Assembly: GCF_013664685.1 (NCBI RefSeq)
Contig: NZ_JAAKDE010000019.1
Coordinates: forward strand, 1 to 64,000
Reading direction: 5' to 3'
Origin: Capillibacterium thermochitinicola
GTDB taxonomy: Bacteria > Bacillota > UBA4882 > UBA10575
Length of the DNA: 64,000 nucleotides
A model generated the notes under the pieces. That model ran no database searches and was not told the origin of the DNA. It saw nothing but the letters and a program-made list of their open reading frames with translations. Shown here one piece after another: positions 35,547 to 44,095 of this stretch (position 1 is the first letter of the stretch; the number at the start of each line of letters is the position of its first letter). The position numbers and the translations under genes were made by a program.

Positions 35547-36419
35547 ATGAAAAGCCAGGTCGAGCTGGTGGTTGACAGCAAAACCTTAATGGGGGGAAAT
35601 CCTTGTTGGGAAGAGGAGACCCAAACCTTTTACTGGGTGGACCTGATGGGGACAAAAGTCTATACTTACCAGCCGACCACTGGGGAGCGGCACTGGCTGG
35701 AAGTAAACCAGCATGTGGGGGCGTATCTTCCCCGGCAGGGCGGCGGGGCGGTCATTGCGCTCCAGAGCGGTCTTTACCTTTTGGATCCCCAGACAAAAGA
35801 AGTGGCACCCGTCTTTCTTCCGGATCCTTCCGAGAACCGCTTCATCAGCGGAAAATGTGACCTGACCGGCCGGCTTTGGGCCGGAACTTCCGATCTTTTG
35901 GGCCAAAAGCCCTGGGGAACCCTTTACTGTATGGAAAAGGACCATACGGTCCGTCCGGTGCTGGTCAATGCCACCCTGCCGTGGGGGTTGGGCTGGAGTC
36001 CGGACTACCGGTTGATGTATTATGTGGACACGCCGACGCGGGAGATTGTCGCTTTTGATTTTAACCCGGAGAGCGGTGCGTTAAACAACAGACGGACGGT
36101 GGTGAAATTCCCGGAAGGGGTGGGCTTGCCCGCCGGCATGACCGTCGATGCCGAGGGGAAACTTTGGATCGCCCACTGGCAAGGCGGCCGGGTGACCCGT
36201 TGGGATCCGGAGAGCGGTACGTTGCTTGCCACTGTTCAGCTCCCGGTTTCACTGGTCACAGCTTGTCAATTTGGCGGGAGTGCCTTTGAAGAACTGTATA
36301 TTACCACCGCCCGTTATCCGTTGAACCCCAAAGAATTAGCCCGGCAACCGCACGCCGGCGGGATTTTCTGTTGCCGGCCGGGGGTGAACGGGCTTCCTAC
36401 TCCGAAATATGCTTCTTAA
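35547..36419 (+). CDS. SMP-30/gluconolactonase-family protein
   Basis: 290-residue six-bladed beta-propeller of the SMP-30/regucalcin family, calcium-dependent sugar lactonases. Family features: G-E-G-P-type opening replaced by G-G-N-P-C-W-E-E-E (metal Glu), K-C-D-L-T-G-R-L-W-A-G-T, W-G-L-G-W-S-P-D-Y-R-L-M-Y-Y-V-D (metal Asn replaced by Gly), and P-A-G-M-T-V-D-A-E-G-K-L-W-I-A. The Asn-to-Gly change makes activity uncertain. ATG 35547 follows AAAGGAGGG. Its stop overlaps the stop of the convergent patatin gene. Confidence 0.88.
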   Translation: MKSQVELVVDSKTLMGGNPCWEEETQTFYWVDLMGTKVYTYQPTTGERHWLEVNQHVGAYLPRQGGGAVIALQSGLYLLDPQTKEVAPVFLPDPSENRFISGKCDLTGRLWAGTSDLLGQKPWGTLYCMEKDHTVRPVLVNATLPWGLGWSPDYRLMYYVDTPTREIVAFDFNPESGALNNRRTVVKFPEGVGLPAGMTVDAEGKLWIAHWQGGRVTRWDPESGTLLATVQLPVSLVTACQFGGSAFEELYITTARYPLNPKELARQPHAGGIFCCRPGVNGLPTPKYAS

Positions 36420-37354
36420 AGGTTGGGGGCGGTGGTGTTGCTGAAGTCAGGGTAACGGTTCATCGCCAAGAAGCGGGGCTCTTCGGCCGCTTCGTAACCG
36501 GCTTTAAGATTCTCCCTGATTTGAACAGGGTCAAAAGAAAGGGCATGACCTGATAAAGGCTTGGTGGGTGCGATAATCTGGATCGGAATTGGTCTTTTCC
36601 CCGGATAGCGCCACCAAGCCTTATTTATTGCCTGGGCCAGTTGCAGATCATTGACCGCGATCTCACTGAGCAGGATCTCCACCGTGCGCAGGATGGCCTG
36701 GAGGGCGTTGCCGGGCCGGGCTGGTGGCAAAGTTGCCTCTAAGTTGGGGCTGAGGGGGAACGTGGTAATCACGACAATCTCATCGGGGTTTTCCTTAATT
36801 GCGGTCGCCAAAGGGGTTAGATCGCGTAAGCCCCCGTCGTACCAATGTTGGCCGGCGATGGGGACGGCCGGGAAGAAAAAGGGCATACTGGCGCTGGCCA
36901 AAACATACAAGAGATAATCCTGGTGGAAAGCGGGCTTACGGCTGTCGGCGCACAAGAGATTTCCGGTTTCAAAGGAAACGACTGTCACTTTGACGACGGT
37001 TCGCGGATGAAAGAGGCGCTCCGGGTCGATTTTCCGGGAAATGAGATCCTGTAGACCGCTGGGGTTATATAAAGCGCCGTGCCGGAAGAACCGCCACAGA
37101 TTACCGAACAACCCGCTGCGGTAAATGCACCGGTTACCCTTGATCCCCAACCAGATCGCCGTTAGTTCTTTGACTAGTTCCTGCAGTTCCTTGAAGTTTC
37201 GGGCCTGGCCGAGGAAGGCGGCGTTTAACGCGCCGACGCTCGTCCCGGTGAACAGTTGGAAATCCAGCTTCTTTTTGCTGACCAGGTTGGCAATGGCGCC
37301 AACCTCGAATGCGCCTTTACTCCCCCCTCCGGATAACACCAACGCGCGTTTCAT
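36416..37354 (-). CDS. Patatin-like phospholipase
   Basis: Ser-Asp dyad lipid hydrolase of the RssA/YlbK type. 312 residues with the oxyanion loop G-G-G-S-K-G (residues 9-14), nucleophile Ser in G-T-S-V-G, and catalytic Asp in D-G-G-L. No signal peptide. The minus-strand start at 37354 follows GGGGGAG. It lies 105 nt downstream of pmbA in the same direction and may be in that operon. The physiological lipid substrate is unknown. Confidence 0.93.
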   Translation of the reverse strand: MKRALVLSGGGSKGAFEVGAIANLVSKKKLDFQLFTGTSVGALNAAFLGQARNFKELQELVKELTAIWLGIKGNRCIYRSGLFGNLWRFFRHGALYNPSGLQDLISRKIDPERLFHPRTVVKVTVVSFETGNLLCADSRKPAFHQDYLLYVLASASMPFFFPAVPIAGQHWYDGGLRDLTPLATAIKENPDEIVVITTFPLSPNLEATLPPARPGNALQAILRTVEILLSEIAVNDLQLAQAINKAWWRYPGKRPIPIQIIAPTKPLSGHALSFDPVQIRENLKAGYEAAEEPRFLAMNRYPDFSNTTAPNL

Positions 37355-37459
37355 TTTTTACTCCCCCAATTAATCAGGTATTAACCAACGGATACAGCTT
37401 ATCTGTTCGGATCAATCTATTTTATGAGCAAGCAGGGGAGTTGTTGCCGGGTTGTTTCC

Positions 37460-38752
37460 TTATCCGGAGATGGTTACACCATACGCATGGATCCAAGGTA
37501 AAATGGCCGAGCCAAAGTCGATACGTTCCTGCGAAACAGCCAGGATCGACTGAAAGAGGGTGATCAGATTACCGGCGATCATCGTTTCACTAAGCGGATA
37601 TTGAATGGTGCCGTCTTCAATGTAGAAACTGTTCTTGGCGACGCCGGAAAAATCTCCGTTTGGGCTGGGGGCCCCTCCGGAAAAACGGTTCAGGAGGAGA
37701 CCCTTTTTTACTTTTTTCAAGATTGTCGCGAGGGGTTGGTCACCCGGGGTGACGACAAAGGCACCGCCATCATTGGCTGCCCGGGGCAGACCGGTTTTTT
37801 TCGCGCCATACTGGCTCAACAGAAAGCTTTTCAAAACGCCGTTTTCAAAGATGGTTGCGTTTTGGGCTTCATACCCGTCACTGGTGATAAAATAGCCACT
37901 GCTAATCTCCGGGGAAACCGGGCGGCAGTCCAAGGTCAAGCGGGAACTGACCACCTGTTGATTTAACTGATGCCGAAATGGGCTGGTTCCGGCGATCAAT
38001 GGTCCGTCGCTGATGGTGATCTCCAGTAAAGAGTGGAGAAATTCTTCGAGGCAATCCGGGGTGATGATCACCTCGCCGGTAAACTTGCCCGGGGCCTTCC
38101 GCGGTGTCTGCCCTCGGTTGGCCTGGTCAAAAAGAATCCGGAGGGAACCACAGTTCAGCAGTTCTTCTTTCAAGTCCAAGGTAAAAAAGCCCGTGTTATT
38201 AAAGGAGGAGGAGCCGTGGCCTTCTCGGGCCGAGAAGGTGACGGCAAAGCGGTATCCGCCTTGGTTGACGGTAAAATCGACGCCGTTGGAATTTTGGAAG
38301 AACGTGGTCTGCCTGGTAAAATCCAAGTGGGCGTTGAGCAGTAGAATCCGGGGAAATTCCGCAGCCACGTCGCTGGTGAAAGTTTTGAACCTTTGGTACA
38401 TCAAGTCGAAATCGGGTGCGGTCCCGCCCTTGTTGAAGATTTTGGGCGGTTGGTACTCTGCGATATCATGGGCGGGGTCCGGCGCGGAGGAGGCGGCGAT
38501 CGCCAATACTTCCTGGACGGCCGGATCCAAGGCGGTCCGGTCGATTTTGTTCAAAAGCAGACTTCCCCGCCGCTGGTTTTTTAGGGCCGTCAACCGCAGA
38601 TGATGATCGACGGTTGTCCGGATTAGCTTCAATGCCCCGTTTTCCAAATTCATCTCCGTCTTTTCGGTCCGGGTCAGGATCGTTTCGGCTTTTTCGGCAC
38701 CGGCCTGTTTTAAAGCGTGCAGTGCGTAGGTGGTTAATTCCTTTGTCGACAT
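37460..38752 (-). CDS. pmbA: PmbA/TldE-family protease subunit
   Basis: 430 residues of the TldE/PmbA family (M-N-L-E-N-G-A-L-K; S-S-R-L-T-L-D; N-F-S-G-type pattern seen as G-D-F-S-G-V-A-K-N-S-F-Y-I-E-D-G). It lacks an HExxxH motif, as expected for the non-catalytic partner of TldD in the heterodimeric zinc protease that matures peptides. ATG 38752 is 2 nt after the tldD stop, with the SD GGAGG inside the end of tldD, so translation is coupled. Confidence 0.92.
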   Translation of the reverse strand: MSTKELTTYALHALKQAGAEKAETILTRTEKTEMNLENGALKLIRTTVDHHLRLTALKNQRRGSLLLNKIDRTALDPAVQEVLAIAASSAPDPAHDIAEYQPPKIFNKGGTAPDFDLMYQRFKTFTSDVAAEFPRILLLNAHLDFTRQTTFFQNSNGVDFTVNQGGYRFAVTFSAREGHGSSSFNNTGFFTLDLKEELLNCGSLRILFDQANRGQTPRKAPGKFTGEVIITPDCLEEFLHSLLEITISDGPLIAGTSPFRHQLNQQVVSSRLTLDCRPVSPEISSGYFITSDGYEAQNATIFENGVLKSFLLSQYGAKKTGLPRAANDGGAFVVTPGDQPLATILKKVKKGLLLNRFSGGAPSPNGDFSGVAKNSFYIEDGTIQYPLSETMIAGNLITLFQSILAVSQERIDFGSAILPWIHAYGVTISG

Positions 38753-38754
38753 CT

Positions 38755-40131
38755 TTACCGACCTCCGATCATTACTTGGCATTTGAGCGCGGGTCCGCCT
38801 AAGCCGACCGGGATCAGTTGTTTTTTGCCGCACATGCCCCCGCTTAACCATTTAAACTCCCGTGAAACTTCACTTACCGTCTGCAAAACCTGAAAAGCCA
38901 GGCCGGAGATGGTCGTGTCTTTGATCGCCCGGCCCAGCTTACCGTTTTTCACTTCATAGCCCAACGTCACCCCAAACATAAACTCGCTGGTCGCGTCGGC
39001 CTGACCATTGCTGGGCCGCATCAGATAATAACCGTCGTCGAGGGAAGCGATCATCTCCTCCAGGCTGGCCTCACCCGGCAGGATGGCGGTATTGCGCATC
39101 CGGATTAAAGGTTCATCCGAAAAACGAAAAGCACGGGCGTTACCGGTCGGTGGGACCTGAAAGTGGCGAGCCGTTTCCTTGTTATGGAGAAACCCCTTGA
39201 GGATGCCATGGTCAATCAAGACTGCATCGGTGGCGGTGGTTCCTTCATCGTCAATGAAGATGGGAACCGGGCAAATTTCGCCCAAGGCGGTATGGGCAAA
39301 ATCAACGAGGGAGACCAAAGGGCTGGCCACGGGCTGCCCGAGTTTGGTTCCGACCACCGATCCGCCCAGCACCAGATCGGCTTCACAGGTATGGCCGATG
39401 GCTTCATGGGCCAAAATTCCGGTCAATTCGGGCGCGAGAATACAAGTCTTCAGCCCGGCTGCGGGGTAAACCCCTTCCCGCTTGCGCATCAAATGTTCGT
39501 ATAACTGATCGATCTGGGGATAGAGCGCATCCGGAGTCGAAAAATGATCTTCAAATTGGCCGCGGCCGCCGAAGACTTCCTGCAGACTGACGGGTGCGCC
39601 GTCGTGCTCGACCGTTAAACCAATCAAAATTAAAGACCGGGTAAGCAAGGAAAAGGCGGCAGCGCCTTCGGAAGTGAGGAGCGATTTTTTCAGTTCGGTC
39701 CGGTTGAAGGTCACTGTGCGACTGGCCAGATTGGGGTATTTTTCCGCGATATACTGGTCGATTTCTTGAAGGAAAGCCACTAGCTGTTCCGGGTTGGGCG
39801 GCGGCGCGGTCATGGGCGGATCGTAATGGGTGGTCACTTCACCGCGGGGTAAAGGAGCGGCGCTTAATCTTTCTTTTGCAGCGAGAAAAGAGGCGTTATC
39901 GGTGGCGGTGGTAATCACAAACTTAACACCGTCGTGGGTTGCCTCGGGGGAGGAGGCAAAACCCCAGACCCCGTCTTTATAAACCCGGGCGGAGACGCCG
40001 CTGGTCGTCAACCGGGTGTTTGTCGTGTTATTACCTTTTAAAAAACTAATGACCAGGCTGTTATTTTCTTGACAACGTAATTCGGTGTAATCCGTGAACA
40101 AATTTCTAAAGGAAGACAAATCTATGTTCAT
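38755..40131 (-). CDS. tldD: TldD metalloprotease subunit
   Basis: 458 residues with the zinc motif H-E-A-I-G-H in a G-I-L-A-H-E-A-I-G-H-T-C-E context, plus the C-terminal E-F-M-F-G-V-T-L-G-Y and S-G-G-M-C-G-K signature. Works with PmbA to degrade unfolded peptides and remove leaders from some modified peptides; no RiPP precursor or modification gene is visible nearby, so housekeeping proteolysis is the simpler reading. ATG 40131 on the minus strand follows GAGGGAAG. Confidence 0.95.
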   Translation of the reverse strand: MNIDLSSFRNLFTDYTELRCQENNSLVISFLKGNNTTNTRLTTSGVSARVYKDGVWGFASSPEATHDGVKFVITTATDNASFLAAKERLSAAPLPRGEVTTHYDPPMTAPPPNPEQLVAFLQEIDQYIAEKYPNLASRTVTFNRTELKKSLLTSEGAAAFSLLTRSLILIGLTVEHDGAPVSLQEVFGGRGQFEDHFSTPDALYPQIDQLYEHLMRKREGVYPAAGLKTCILAPELTGILAHEAIGHTCEADLVLGGSVVGTKLGQPVASPLVSLVDFAHTALGEICPVPIFIDDEGTTATDAVLIDHGILKGFLHNKETARHFQVPPTGNARAFRFSDEPLIRMRNTAILPGEASLEEMIASLDDGYYLMRPSNGQADATSEFMFGVTLGYEVKNGKLGRAIKDTTISGLAFQVLQTVSEVSREFKWLSGGMCGKKQLIPVGLGGPALKCQVMIGGR

Positions 40132-40174
40132 CCGGACTTCCCTCGCTTTTTAATTTCTGGTCGGATTATAAAGG

Positions 40175-40204
40175 ATTATAACATTAAAATAAACTCTTTA
40201 CCAA
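40175..40204 (-). promoter_or_regulatory. promoter of tldD-pmbA
   Basis: On the minus strand, TTGGTA (40204-40199), 18 nt, TATAAT (40180-40175) with an upstream TG (extended -10). It sits in the divergent gap before the HD-GYP gene, about 43 nt from the tldD start. Confidence 0.6.
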
Positions 40205-40336
40205 TCTTTATAGAAAAAACAATCAATTTGATTTATACTTGAGATAGTAAGTCTTTTGCCCCCGCGTAGGGGATGGCCTTTTAATCGTTAGTTTCCCATT
40301 CTGATTAATATTTATGAACAGACGGAGGACTGGAGA

Positions 40337-41365
40337 TTGCGCTACTTACCGCTGGAAGAGATTGAAGAAGGAATGATTCTAGCCCGGAGCGTCTTTGCCG
40401 AAGACGGGAGAACGCTACTGGCCAGAGGTGTAAAATTGACCAAGAACTACCTGGAAGAACTGAAAGCCTTGCACTTTACCCACCTTTTTGTGGGGGAGGG
40501 GCCGGAAGATTTTGAAGTGAATGGGATCAGCGAGCAAACCTACAGCCAGGCGCTGAGATCCGTACGGGAAGTTTTTCTGAACGCGGCGAAAAAACAGAAC
40601 CTTGATTATAAAGAAGTCCTGGATGTGGTTGATTTCATGGTGGATGAAGTGTTGAATGAAGATGTTCTGTTCAATATCTTTGAGATGAGAAGCCATGATA
40701 ACTATACTTACCTGCATTCGGTGAAGGTTGGGATCATCGCCAGCATTATGGGGAAAAACCTGGGTTTGGCCAGGAAACAAATCAAGGAGCTGGCGGTCGG
40801 GGCTTTACTTCATGATATTGGCAAAATGTGCATTGAGAATTCGATTTTGGAAAAGAGCGGGCACCTTACTTATCAAGAGTACGAAAAGATGCGTTTGCAC
40901 CCGAAATACGGTTTTGAGATCTTACGCGGGGCACCGGGGTTGAGTCTCCTCTCGGCGCACGTTGCTTATCAGCACCACGAGCGTGAGGATGGATCCGGGT
41001 ATCCCCGTGGCCTGAATAGTGAACAGATCCATCTCTACGCCAAAATTGTGATGACAGCGGATTCTTATGATGCGATGACTTCGGGGCGCAGTTACCGGCG
41101 GACACTGTGGAGTCATGAGGCTTTGGCGCAATTGGCTGCGGAAGCACCGGAAAAGTACGATCCCAAGATGATCAAGCTCTTGGCACAGTCCGTCGCGTTG
41201 TACCCGGTTGGCAGCGTTGTTTTACTAAACAATTTGGAGGTGGGGTTGGTCACCGATGTAACCCGCGAAAGCGTCAAGGTCGAATTTTTGACCGGGACGG
41301 ACAAAGGGAAAAAGATCGCCTTAAAGGCAAACGATTTATTAAAGATTGAAAGGCGGCTGTCTTAA
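40337..41365 (+). CDS. HD-GYP domain protein, c-di-GMP phosphodiesterase-like (copy 2)
   Basis: 342 residues with the same layout as the protein at 31865-32887: a short N-terminal domain (R-Y-L-P-L-E-E-I-E-E-G-M-I-L), an HD-GYP domain with H-D-I-G-K, H-P-K-Y-G, and H-H-E-R-E-D-G-S-G-Y-P, then a small beta-rich tail. This copy keeps the full HPxxG form. TTG 40337 follows GGAGG (40324-40328) at 8 nt; no ATG fits. The pair are probably ancestral duplicates. Confidence 0.9.
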   Translation: MRYLPLEEIEEGMILARSVFAEDGRTLLARGVKLTKNYLEELKALHFTHLFVGEGPEDFEVNGISEQTYSQALRSVREVFLNAAKKQNLDYKEVLDVVDFMVDEVLNEDVLFNIFEMRSHDNYTYLHSVKVGIIASIMGKNLGLARKQIKELAVGALLHDIGKMCIENSILEKSGHLTYQEYEKMRLHPKYGFEILRGAPGLSLLSAHVAYQHHEREDGSGYPRGLNSEQIHLYAKIVMTADSYDAMTSGRSYRRTLWSHEALAQLAAEAPEKYDPKMIKLLAQSVALYPVGSVVLLNNLEVGLVTDVTRESVKVEFLTGTDKGKKIALKANDLLKIERRLS

Positions 41366-41392
41366 AGTAAAGATATATTAACATAAAACTGC

Positions 41393-41421
41393 CTTGACAA
41401 GCCGTGCGCTCTTCATTATAA
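41393..41421 (+). promoter_or_regulatory. consensus sigma-A promoter of the CTG-start small gene
   Basis: TTGACA (41393-41398), 17 nt, TATAAT (41416-41421); both hexamers are perfect. The transcript would have a leader of about 115 nt. Confidence 0.85.
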
Positions 41422-41543
41422 TAGCGAAGGCAGTTTTTCCTAATTATCTTATTAATGCCAATATAAGAGTTATTCATGTTAATCTATGACCGGCTTTTTA
41501 CGTTTTTTTTTCTTTATTTATTAGCGGGGAAGGAGAAACAGTC

Positions 41544-41747
41544 CTGGAAGAGATTATCGCCTTTTTAGAGAAGAATAGAACCGGTGATTGGCAAAAGAAC
41601 ATGGCTTACCTAAAGGAAAAAGGCCGCCTCCGGCTCTTGGAAGCCGGACGTGATCTCCGTGTTTATCAATTTGTTTCCTTTAAAGGTGAACGGTTGAAAG
41701 TTCGGTTTTTCTGGGATGGAAAAAAAAGCCATACGGAGATCGTCTAG
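41544..41747 (+). CDS. Small basic protein of unknown function, CTG start
   Basis: 67 residues, unrecognised. Frame open from 41490 to the TAG at 41745; no ATG, GTG or TTG occurs near the 5' end, but CTG 41544 is 8 nt after AAGGAG (41530-41535). The predicted sequence has an N-terminal helix (E-E-I-I-A-F-L-E-K-N), then K-G-R-L-R-L-L-E-A-G and beta strands (V-Y-Q-F-V-S-F-K-G-E, L-K-V-R-F-F-W-D-G). No signal peptide or span. It has its own consensus promoter and terminator, which strongly supports a real gene. An internal ATG (in N-M-A-Y-L) would cut off the helix. Confidence 0.65.
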   Translation: MEEIIAFLEKNRTGDWQKNMAYLKEKGRLRLLEAGRDLRVYQFVSFKGERLKVRFFWDGKKSHTEIV

Positions 41748-41762
41748 AAACGAGTATAACAT

Positions 41763-41788
41763 AGTGGTCGATGCCGACCACTTTTTTA
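41763..41788 (+). terminator. Rho-independent terminator
   Basis: AGTGGTCG (41763-41770), loop ATGC, CGACCACT (41775-41782), T6. Confidence 0.9.
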
Positions 41789-41852
41789 TTGCTTTATTTT
41801 TTGGCATAATTAAACCAAGAGGGAAAACCAGAGCACAAAGGAGCAATTCTTG

Positions 41853-43688
41853 ATGAACGAAGAAGAACTGAGGACAATCCCCACGACACCGGGGGTTTAT
41901 TTGATGAAAAACGAAGCGGACCAGATCCTCTATGTCGGAAAGGCCAACTCCCTTCGCCACCGGGTGCGTTCCTATTTTCAGCCGGCCAAAAAACACCCGC
42001 CGCGGATTGCACGGATGGTAGAACAAGTTGCCAAAGTTGATTTCATCACGACCGCCTCCGAAATTGAGGCATTGGCCTTGGAATGTAATTTGATCAAAGA
42101 ACATCGTCCAAAGTATAACGTGCGCCTTCGTGATGATAAGCAATATCCATGGTTGAAAGTGACTTGGCAAGAACCTTATCCGCGGGTGTATATCGTCCGC
42201 CGGCCACAACGGGATGGAGCCCGTTATTTTGGCCCGTTTACGGAAGCAGGAGCGTTACGGGAGATTCTTCGGCTTTTGCAAAAAATCTTTCCCCTCCGTT
42301 CTTGTAAAAGAAGCTTGAAACCGGAGGAACGACTCCGGCCCTGCCTTAACTATCATATTGGGCGTTGTTTGGCCCCTTGCGCCGGTGAAGTCGACCCCGA
42401 AACTTACCGCCAGATGGTCCAGGAATTTTGTCGAGTTTTAGAAGGTCATACCGAACAACTGGAGGCCAAGCTCAAGGAAGAGATGGAAGCGGCCGCTGCA
42501 CGGCAGGAATATGAAGAAGCGGCGGTGTACCGGGATAAGTTACGCGCTTTGCAAAAGGTGGTCCAGCGGCAGACGGTGGTTTCGACGGCGCCCATCGACC
42601 GGGATGTTTTCGGGTTGGCCCTGACGGACGAGGGCAGTTTTATTCAGGTGCTCCAGATCCGCCGGGGGAAACTCATTGGCAAAGAGGGCTTCTTCTTTAC
42701 GGATCTGGCCGGTGAAACCGAGGAGTTTCTCCGGAGTTTTCTCCTCCAATACTACGATGAGCTGGATTACATCCCCAAAGAGGTTATTCTTCCGGTGGCT
42801 CTCCCCGACCAGGCGGCGATCGCCGCTTGGCTGACGGATCGGAAAAAACAGAAAGTAGACTTAATCCACCCGAAACGGGGCGAAAAGTTTCAGCTTTTAC
42901 AGATGGCCCGGGAAAATGCGGAACTTCTCCTCGACAGGGAACTGGCCCGGCGGAAACAGGCCGCGGCGGCCACCCGGTTGGCTTTGGAACGGTTGCGTGA
43001 ACTATTGGCCCTTCCCCAGATTCCACGGCGGATCGAAGCCTTCGATATCTCCCACTGGCAAGGGGAAGAACCGGTGGCTGCGATGGTGGTTTTCCTCGAT
43101 GGACGGCCGGCTCCGGAAGCCTACCGGCGGTTCCGGATCCGTGGGATCGCCAAGAATGATGACTATGCGGCCCTCCAGGAAGCGGTCGGCCGCCGGTTTT
43201 TGCACGGACAACAGGAGCAGGAGGAAGCGGAGGAGAATCCCAGCTTTCTGCCATTCCCCGATTTACTGGTGATCGACGGCGGAAAGGGCCAATTGAACGC
43301 AGTCTATACCAAGCTGGCGGCGCTCGGTTGGGCGGAACAGCCGGTGATCAGCCTGGCGGAGAAGGAGGAAGAAATTTACCAGCGCGGTCAGGAACAACCT
43401 TTGCGCTTACCCCGGGACGATCAGGCCTTGCACCTTTTGCAGCATCTGCGGGATGAAGCCCATCGTTTTGCTTTGACTTTCCACCGTGCCCGGCGGCAAA
43501 AACAGAGCTTCGCTTCGGCTTTAGACCGGATCAAGGGGATTGGCCCCAAGCGGAAAAAGGCGTTACTGCAGAAATTCGGATCGCTCCGGCAGATTCGGGA
43601 AGCATCACTGGAGGAGTTGTTGTCGGTCGAGGGGATGACGGTCACTGCGGCCCGGGCTATTTTGGAGGGTTTGGAGGAGATGGAGTAG
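41853..43688 (+). CDS. uvrC: Excinuclease ABC subunit C
   Basis: Makes both incisions in nucleotide excision repair. 611 residues: GIY-YIG domain (P-G-V-Y-L-M-K ... L-Y-V-G-K-A), cysteine-bearing region with R-P-C-L-N-Y-H-I-G-R-C-L-A-P-C, UVR motif for UvrB contact (Q-E-Y-E-E-A-A-V-Y-R-D-K), RNase H-like endonuclease domain (E-A-F-D-I-S-H-W-Q-G; L-V-I-D-G-G-K-G-Q-L) and C-terminal tandem HhH. AAAGGAG (41837-41843) serves ATG 41853; TTG 41850 directly before is an alternative. Confidence 0.97.
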   Translation: MNEEELRTIPTTPGVYLMKNEADQILYVGKANSLRHRVRSYFQPAKKHPPRIARMVEQVAKVDFITTASEIEALALECNLIKEHRPKYNVRLRDDKQYPWLKVTWQEPYPRVYIVRRPQRDGARYFGPFTEAGALREILRLLQKIFPLRSCKRSLKPEERLRPCLNYHIGRCLAPCAGEVDPETYRQMVQEFCRVLEGHTEQLEAKLKEEMEAAAARQEYEEAAVYRDKLRALQKVVQRQTVVSTAPIDRDVFGLALTDEGSFIQVLQIRRGKLIGKEGFFFTDLAGETEEFLRSFLLQYYDELDYIPKEVILPVALPDQAAIAAWLTDRKKQKVDLIHPKRGEKFQLLQMARENAELLLDRELARRKQAAAATRLALERLRELLALPQIPRRIEAFDISHWQGEEPVAAMVVFLDGRPAPEAYRRFRIRGIAKNDDYAALQEAVGRRFLHGQQEQEEAEENPSFLPFPDLLVIDGGKGQLNAVYTKLAALGWAEQPVISLAEKEEEIYQRGQEQPLRLPRDDQALHLLQHLRDEAHRFALTFHRARRQKQSFASALDRIKGIGPKRKKALLQKFGSLRQIREASLEELLSVEGMTVTAARAILEGLEEME

Positions 43689-44095
43689 ATCCTTTCCCCC
43701 ACTGTTTCTGCTGTTTTCTGGGTAAATGCTTAAATAATACTATTGGAGTCAATATATACATTATGGGGTTTAGCAGGAGTTATGTTTTAAAAAGCGAAAT
43801 AGTAGGGCAGAACAACGGACCCTAAAAACTGCATAACACCACCCAAGAAACAGTCAAGTTCAAAGTTTACTACACCTGCGATAACCGTCCGGTGTAAAGG
43901 AGGTGAAAACGACTTAGGCATTGGACGGAGACACAGGGGTAGTAATTCATCGCACTACCGTTCGTTGCCGGAAAAGAGGGAGAATTGAGGAAACATGACC
44001 ACTCAGTTCGGTTCTTTTCCTATCGCAGCACCAATTCTAATAAAAGAAAACCAAAATCGAAGAAAAAATCGCAGAACCTAAGGAGGAACCAATCG
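43689..44095 (+). other. long leader upstream of the porin-like gene
   Basis: About 407 nt without a convincing gene. A weak promoter TTAAAT-17-TATATA is possible at 43730-43758. TACACC (43871-43876) can pair with GGTGTA (43891-43896), directly followed by an SD-like AAAGGAGGTG (43897-43906) whose nearest start gives only a 4-codon frame (GTG to TAG). The true SD for the porin gene is AAGGAGG near 44080. Confidence 0.5.

Noticed and set aside
37460-40131. TldD/PmbA as part of a microcin or RiPP cluster
   Set aside because: No precursor peptide, modification enzyme or exporter lies nearby; the pair is common as a housekeeping protease.
40237-40336. c-di-GMP riboswitch before HD-GYP copy 2
   Set aside because: A short CCCC/GGGG hairpin is present, but not the conserved GEMM core.
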